The notes under the pieces are model-generated. The model was not told where the DNA came from. It worked only from the letters and a program-made list of their open reading frames with translations, and did no database searches. The translations under genes were made by a program, and so were the position numbers. A DNA stretch of 25,899 nucleotides from Acidobacteriota bacterium. Its GTDB lineage: Bacteria; Acidobacteriota; Blastocatellia; Pyrinomonadales; Pyrinomonadaceae. Location of the stretch: positions 1-25,899 of the forward strand of contig CAUJFK010000399.1 of NCBI GenBank assembly GCA_963169175.1, read 5' to 3'. Of the stretch, positions 22,127-25,899 are shown piece by piece; within the stretch, counting starts at the first letter, position 1; each line of letters begins with the position of its first letter.

Positions 22127-23539
22127 TCAGGCCCTGAAGGCGAGGATCCGGTTGGTTAGTGTTTCAGGCGTTGCTGCCTGCAGATCTTCGGGCACGCGCT
22201 GGCCCGCGGCAAGATAGGCAAGGGGAAGCCGGCTGTCGATGATCGTTTCTAGTACGGCACCGGGCCTTGTCGTTTCATCCATCTTTGTTACAGCCATACA
22301 GTCGGCGCCGTACATCTCAAACTTTTTGATCGCAGCCGCGGCATCGAGCGGATGTGTTGTTGCCTGTACGACAAGGCATTTGCGAATATCGGGGCGACGC
22401 TGAAGGAAATCTGAGAACTCGAATTGATCGGCGAGGTCGTGCGGGTTTCTGCCGGTCGTGTCGATAATGACCTTAGCGTTCTTCGGCATGCGGCACAGTG
22501 TTGCGTCCAGTTCAAATACGCTGCGAACAACATGGCATCCGGCGCCGATTATCTCGGCATAGGTCTTTAGCTGTTCGACAGCCGCAATTCTGTATGTATC
22601 CAGAGTTACCAGTTCAACGCGGTGATGATCGTACAAGGCTGCCCGTGCGGCGAGCTTGGCAGCAGTAGTAGTTTTGCCGACACCCGTTGAGCCAATGATC
22701 GCGAGAATCGCTCCGTTATCGCCTTTGAGAATCTCTGGTTCAAAATCCATTGACACGGGAAGCGAGTTCATAAGCGCCGCCCGTGCGGAGCCTGTCTCAC
22801 TCGTGCTGTCAAGTTCGACCGCGAATCGCTGAGCGAGTTCGGCGGGAATTCCGACGGCGATGAGCTCATTGAAAACGTCCTGCATTCCGGGCTCAACGCT
22901 CATTCCGAAGATCCCGAGATCGATAGCCCCACCGCGACGAACTCCGTTCTGCAGTCCCGCCAACGCTCCGAGCGAGAATTTTACTTCCCGCATTTCCGCC
23001 CGAAGCAGTTCAATGTCCCGCTCTGAAACCGGGGCGGATCGGACATCTACTGTCGAGGGTATTGCCACCGCCTTCTCGGCCGCGGCGGTTTTCTTTGTTG
23101 ATGCCGGGAAGACGAAACGCGGTGCGTCAGGATTTAGTTCAATGGTTTCGGTGATCGGCCGGGCCATATCCGGGCCAAGGATCGCGGCCTTTTCTTCAAA
23201 ATCGGCGGAACTCGCAGCACGAGTCGCAAGGGCGGACATCAAACTGCGATCTTTGGCGGGCGCGATGTAGGCGGAAAAATTTGGGGCAGCGGCTGCCTCA
23301 TCTTTAAGATCGACCAGTTTTTCAGAATTTGCCGGCGTTGCCAGGCTCTCGTCGCCGCTTCCGGCGAGGGCTTCACTCGTCGCGGCGCTTACCTCGACCT
23401 CGGACCTCGAACGCAGGCCAAGAAACCCGCCGGTCCGAACGCGCTTTGTCTCAAGGACATAAGCGTCTTCGCCAAGATCGTGTTTGATCAGCTCAAGGGC
23501 TTCACGGGTAGTTTCGGCACGGTATTTACGAATATTCAT
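22127..23539 (-). CDS. flhF: Flagellar placement GTPase FlhF (SRP-type)
   Basis: The protein from ATG 23539 is 470 residues (an adjacent in-frame ATG at 23542 and a TTG at 23563 are alternatives; none has a Shine-Dalgarno). The N-terminal B domain starts with NIRKYRAETTREALELIK and HDLGEDAYVLETKRV, as in FlhF, followed by a long variable Ala-rich region. The SRP-type NG domain has G1 GSTGVGKTTT (about 283-292), TLDTYRIAAVEQL (about 312-324), G3 DTTGRNPHD (about 360) and G4 TKMDE (about 418). FlhF marks the site of flagellar assembly at the membrane; its GTPase is stimulated by the FlhG DQAxxLR helix. It starts about 36 bases after the flhA stop. Confidence 0.94.
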   Translation of the reverse strand: MNIRKYRAETTREALELIKHDLGEDAYVLETKRVRTGGFLGLRSRSEVEVSAATSEALAGSGDESLATPANSEKLVDLKDEAAAAPNFSAYIAPAKDRSLMSALATRAASSADFEEKAAILGPDMARPITETIELNPDAPRFVFPASTKKTAAAEKAVAIPSTVDVRSAPVSERDIELLRAEMREVKFSLGALAGLQNGVRRGGAIDLGIFGMSVEPGMQDVFNELIAVGIPAELAQRFAVELDSTSETGSARAALMNSLPVSMDFEPEILKGDNGAILAIIGSTGVGKTTTAAKLAARAALYDHHRVELVTLDTYRIAAVEQLKTYAEIIGAGCHVVRSVFELDATLCRMPKNAKVIIDTTGRNPHDLADQFEFSDFLQRRPDIRKCLVVQATTHPLDAAAAIKKFEMYGADCMAVTKMDETTRPGAVLETIIDSRLPLAYLAAGQRVPEDLQAATPETLTNRILAFRA

Positions 23540-23574
23540 CATATCGATTGAAGGAAAATGCAAAGGCAGGCCGT

Positions 23575-25653
23575 TCAGTTGACCGTTCCCATCGAGACAA
23601 GCCGCACGTTCGAGGCGACCTCACCATGGGCCATCACGACGAGTTCAGGCAAGAACCGTTCCGTAAGTTTTCGCAGGTGCGGTCGGACCATCGCGGAGCA
23701 CAACACGACCGGCCGCGACATGACCGCTGCACGGCATGCGGTCTCGATCTTTTCGAGAAGCTGGCGGCCGAATTCAGGTTCGATCACCTGCTGCGAAGCT
23801 CCCCCGAGCAGCCCAAGGCGTTCCGCAAGCTGCGATTCGAGCCGCGGATCAAGGGTCAAAACTGCCAATTCGTCATTCTCGTTCGCCAGCCCGCCGGAGA
23901 TCGTCCGGGCAAGGGAAACGCGGGCGGCTTCTGTCAAAGCATTGACATCACGCGTCACCACGCCGACATCCGTGATCGATTCGAGAATGGTCGCAAGATC
24001 GCGGATCGGGACGCGCTCTCGCAGCAGATTTTGCAGAACGCGCTGGATCTCCCCGAGCGACAGCACCTTTGGCGTCGCTTCCTCAACGGTCTTTGGATGG
24101 CTTTCGGCGAGAGCGTCAAGAAGCGTTCGCGCCTCCTGCCGGCCAAGCAGTTCGTGTGCGTTATTTTTGATTATCTCGGAGAGGTGAGTACAGATAACCG
24201 TTGTCGGATCGACCACGGTATAGCCCGACGTGAGAGCCCTGTCGCGGTCCTCGGTTCGGCGTATCCACACAGCCGGCATACCGAACGCGGGATCGATCGT
24301 TTCGACACCAGCGATCTTTTCGCGAACCACGCCGGGATCGATGGCGAGATAGCCGTCAGGGTGTATCTCACCGGAAGCTATCTTCTCTCCCTTCAATAAG
24401 ATGGCATACTCACGCGGCGGCAGTTGCAGGTTGTCAGTGACGTGGACCGACGGCACGATTATTCCAAGTTCAATGGCCGCCTGACGACGTATCTCGCGGA
24501 TACGATTGAGGAACGAATCGCCGCTGCTTACTAGGCCGACCAACCCATAGCCAACCTCGAGAGCAAGTGCGTCAACTTTGAGCAGGCTTTCCATCCGCTC
24601 GGGCTGTCTGGCCGATTCGGCATTATCGTCCGCAGCCTTTTCAAGAGCCTTCTGTTCGGCTACTGCACCGGCACGGGTCCATGAAAGATAACCGATACCG
24701 CCCGCGGCGAGCGACAATGTAATGAACGCAAAATGCGGCATTCCCGGCAGAGCGCCGAGAAAGAAAAGGACGCCCGCGGTAATGAATAACGGCCGCGGAT
24801 TTATGAAGAGCTGGCCGCTCATTTCCGCACCCATGCTGGAATCCGTCGCGGATCGCGTGGTAATGATCGCCGCCGCAACCGAGATGAACAACGAAGGCAC
24901 GGCTGCGGCCACACCGTCGCCAACCGTAAGGGTCGTATATGTCTTGAATGCTTCTGCGATCGGCAAGCCGTGCTGGAGCACACCTACCGCCAAACCCGCA
25001 CAAATATTGACCGCCACGATGATCATTGAGGCAACCGCATCCCTCTGTGTAAACCGGATCGCACCGTCCATCGCTCCGTGAAACTCGGCGGCCTGGCTGA
25101 TGTCCTGCCGCCGCTGACGGGCCTCATTTTCATCGATCATTCCCGCCGCCAGGTCGGCATCTACCGCCATTTGTTTGCCGGGCATCGCATCCAAAGTGAA
25201 TCGCGCCGTTACCTCAGATGTACGGACGGCTCCGTGGTTGACGACGATGAATTGGATCACCAAAAGGATAAGAAACACGACGATGCCGACCACAAAATTT
25301 CCGCCAATAACGAATTCGCCAAATGCCTTGATCACTGCGCCCGCCGCCGTTACGCCAACGTCGCCATTTGTCAGGATAAGCCGCGAGGTTGCCAGATTCA
25401 GGGCCAATCGAAACAGTGTCGTGAGCAGCAAAAGATTGGGGAAAGACGTAAACTTGACCGGCTCCATTGTGTACATCGAGACCAGCAGGACCATGACCGA
25501 GATCATCAGGTTCAGACTGATCAGGATATCGATCAAGATCGGCGGAAGCGGCACCAACAGGACAAGCAGGATGATGACCGCCGCGATGGGAACGGTCAGG
25601 TGCGAATGGTTGCTGACTCGATTGAGTATGTTCTGGATCGGAAGATTTGCCAT
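23575..25653 (-). CDS. flhA: Flagellar type III export gate protein FlhA
   Basis: I start at ATG 25653 (MANLPIQNIL), giving 692 residues, the normal FlhA size. The frame is open to a GTG at 25782, but that 43-residue extension shows no conservation I recognise. About eight membrane helices occupy residues 15-320, including VPIAAVIILLVLLVPLPPIL. The FHIPEP signature FTLDAMPGKQMAVDAD lies at about 152-167, followed by the charged cytoplasmic loop. The soluble C-terminal domain (about 340-692) binds chaperone-substrate complexes such as FliS-flagellin. No Shine-Dalgarno is evident. It opens the block; the partner gate genes fliP, fliQ, fliR and flhB are not in the window. Confidence 0.95.
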   Translation of the reverse strand: MANLPIQNILNRVSNHSHLTVPIAAVIILLVLLVPLPPILIDILISLNLMISVMVLLVSMYTMEPVKFTSFPNLLLLTTLFRLALNLATSRLILTNGDVGVTAAGAVIKAFGEFVIGGNFVVGIVVFLILLVIQFIVVNHGAVRTSEVTARFTLDAMPGKQMAVDADLAAGMIDENEARQRRQDISQAAEFHGAMDGAIRFTQRDAVASMIIVAVNICAGLAVGVLQHGLPIAEAFKTYTTLTVGDGVAAAVPSLFISVAAAIITTRSATDSSMGAEMSGQLFINPRPLFITAGVLFFLGALPGMPHFAFITLSLAAGGIGYLSWTRAGAVAEQKALEKAADDNAESARQPERMESLLKVDALALEVGYGLVGLVSSGDSFLNRIREIRRQAAIELGIIVPSVHVTDNLQLPPREYAILLKGEKIASGEIHPDGYLAIDPGVVREKIAGVETIDPAFGMPAVWIRRTEDRDRALTSGYTVVDPTTVICTHLSEIIKNNAHELLGRQEARTLLDALAESHPKTVEEATPKVLSLGEIQRVLQNLLRERVPIRDLATILESITDVGVVTRDVNALTEAARVSLARTISGGLANENDELAVLTLDPRLESQLAERLGLLGGASQQVIEPEFGRQLLEKIETACRAAVMSRPVVLCSAMVRPHLRKLTERFLPELVVMAHGEVASNVRLVSMGTVN

Positions 25654-25838
25654 TGGGTTCGTCGGTAACGTGAGCTGGGCTTTGGCGGGTGAAAATTCAG
25701 CGTCGGAGCGGGAGAATGCAAATCGTATGCCGTGAATAAAATCGTCAAGCGATCCAAAATAAGAGGCCGGGGCCTGGACCACGAAACATCTATAAAGACG
25801 GTTTCGGTGTCAAGGGGAAAAGAGCAGAGTTGTAATAT
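25654..25838. other. Region upstream of flhA; no gene, promoter not resolved
   Basis: No credible additional gene starts here. On the minus strand a TTGACA (25813-25808) is followed by TATAGA (25794-25789), but the spacer is only 13 bases, too short for a standard sigma-70 promoter. The 129 bases from 25654 to 25782 are open in the flhA frame and may be leader or an N-terminal extension. A promoter for the main flagellar block should lie here or further right. Confidence 0.3.
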
Positions 25839-25864
25839 GCCGCCGGGGGGCGGTTTTATTTATT
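25839..25864 (+). terminator. Hairpin with T-rich tail, plus-strand orientation
   Basis: CCGCC (25840-25844), a GGGG loop and GGCGG (25849-25853) are followed by TTTTATTTATT on the plus strand, which resembles an intrinsic terminator. No plus-strand gene precedes it, since flhA occupies the minus strand to the left. It may end antisense transcription, or simply be a GC stem in the flhA leader. Confidence 0.4.
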
Positions 25865-25899
25865 CTCTGTTCTTTGGAAAAAAGTTCTTCGTTCATGAT

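Noticed and set aside
25078..25668. A 196-codon plus-strand frame antisense to the flhA membrane region
   Set aside because: Its Asp/Gln/Arg-rich translation is the mirror of hydrophobic flhA codons; no start signal or domain supports it.
25789..25813. TTGACA and TATAGA upstream of flhA as a sigma-70 promoter
   Set aside because: The spacer is 13 bases, outside the usual 16-18 range.

Overview
The window is a flagellar gene region from a diderm bacterium. Nearly every gene from about 25.7 kb down to 3.8 kb lies on the minus strand and encodes flagellar export, regulation, rod, rings, hook-filament junction, motor or filament. Both FlgH (L ring) and FlgI (P ring) are present, so the cell has an outer membrane and peptidoglycan. 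Moderate-to-high GC, the protein flavour and many starts without a clear Shine-Dalgarno sequence make an Acidobacteriota-like lineage (Blastocatellia type) my best guess. That is inference only; no marker here proves it.

In transcription order (right to left) the main block is flhA, flhF, flhG, fliA, fliM, fliN, a small membrane-anchored coiled-coil gene, flgF, flgG, flgA, flgH, flgI, a FlgJ rod-binding protein fused to an M23 peptidase, flgM, flgN, flgK, flgL, fliW, csrA, motA, motB. Spacing is tight, with 4-nt ATGA overlaps at fliN/small gene, csrA/motA and motA/motB and a 1-nt overlap at flgN/flgK, so this looks like one long operon or a few nested ones. After motB comes a filament unit, fliC-flaG-fliD, and then a chaperone unit, fliS plus a FliT-like gene. 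Each of these two units has a near-consensus sigma-28 (FliA) promoter. FliA and its anti-sigma factor FlgM are both encoded upstream in the main block, so the whole hierarchy can be read here: basal body and FliA first, FlgM secretion next, then late promoters for flagellin and FliS.

A second control layer is suggested by fliW-csrA together with two GGA motifs in the fliC leader, one of them over the Shine-Dalgarno. This is the layout of the FliW-CsrA-flagellin homeostasis switch known from Bacillus. FlhF and FlhG (with an intact DQAxxLR activator motif) suggest control of flagellar number and position.

The left 3.6 kb is not flagellar. It holds the 3' end of a gene resembling methanethiol S-methyltransferase (plus strand), an unrecognised 174-codon gene (plus strand) and a convergent polA (minus strand) whose 3'-5' exonuclease site looks catalytically dead. 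I saw no tRNA, rRNA, CRISPR array, insertion sequence or phage gene. Early flagellar genes such as fliF, fliG, fliI, flgB, flgC, flgE, fliP, fliQ, fliR and flhB are absent and must lie elsewhere if the flagellum is complete.
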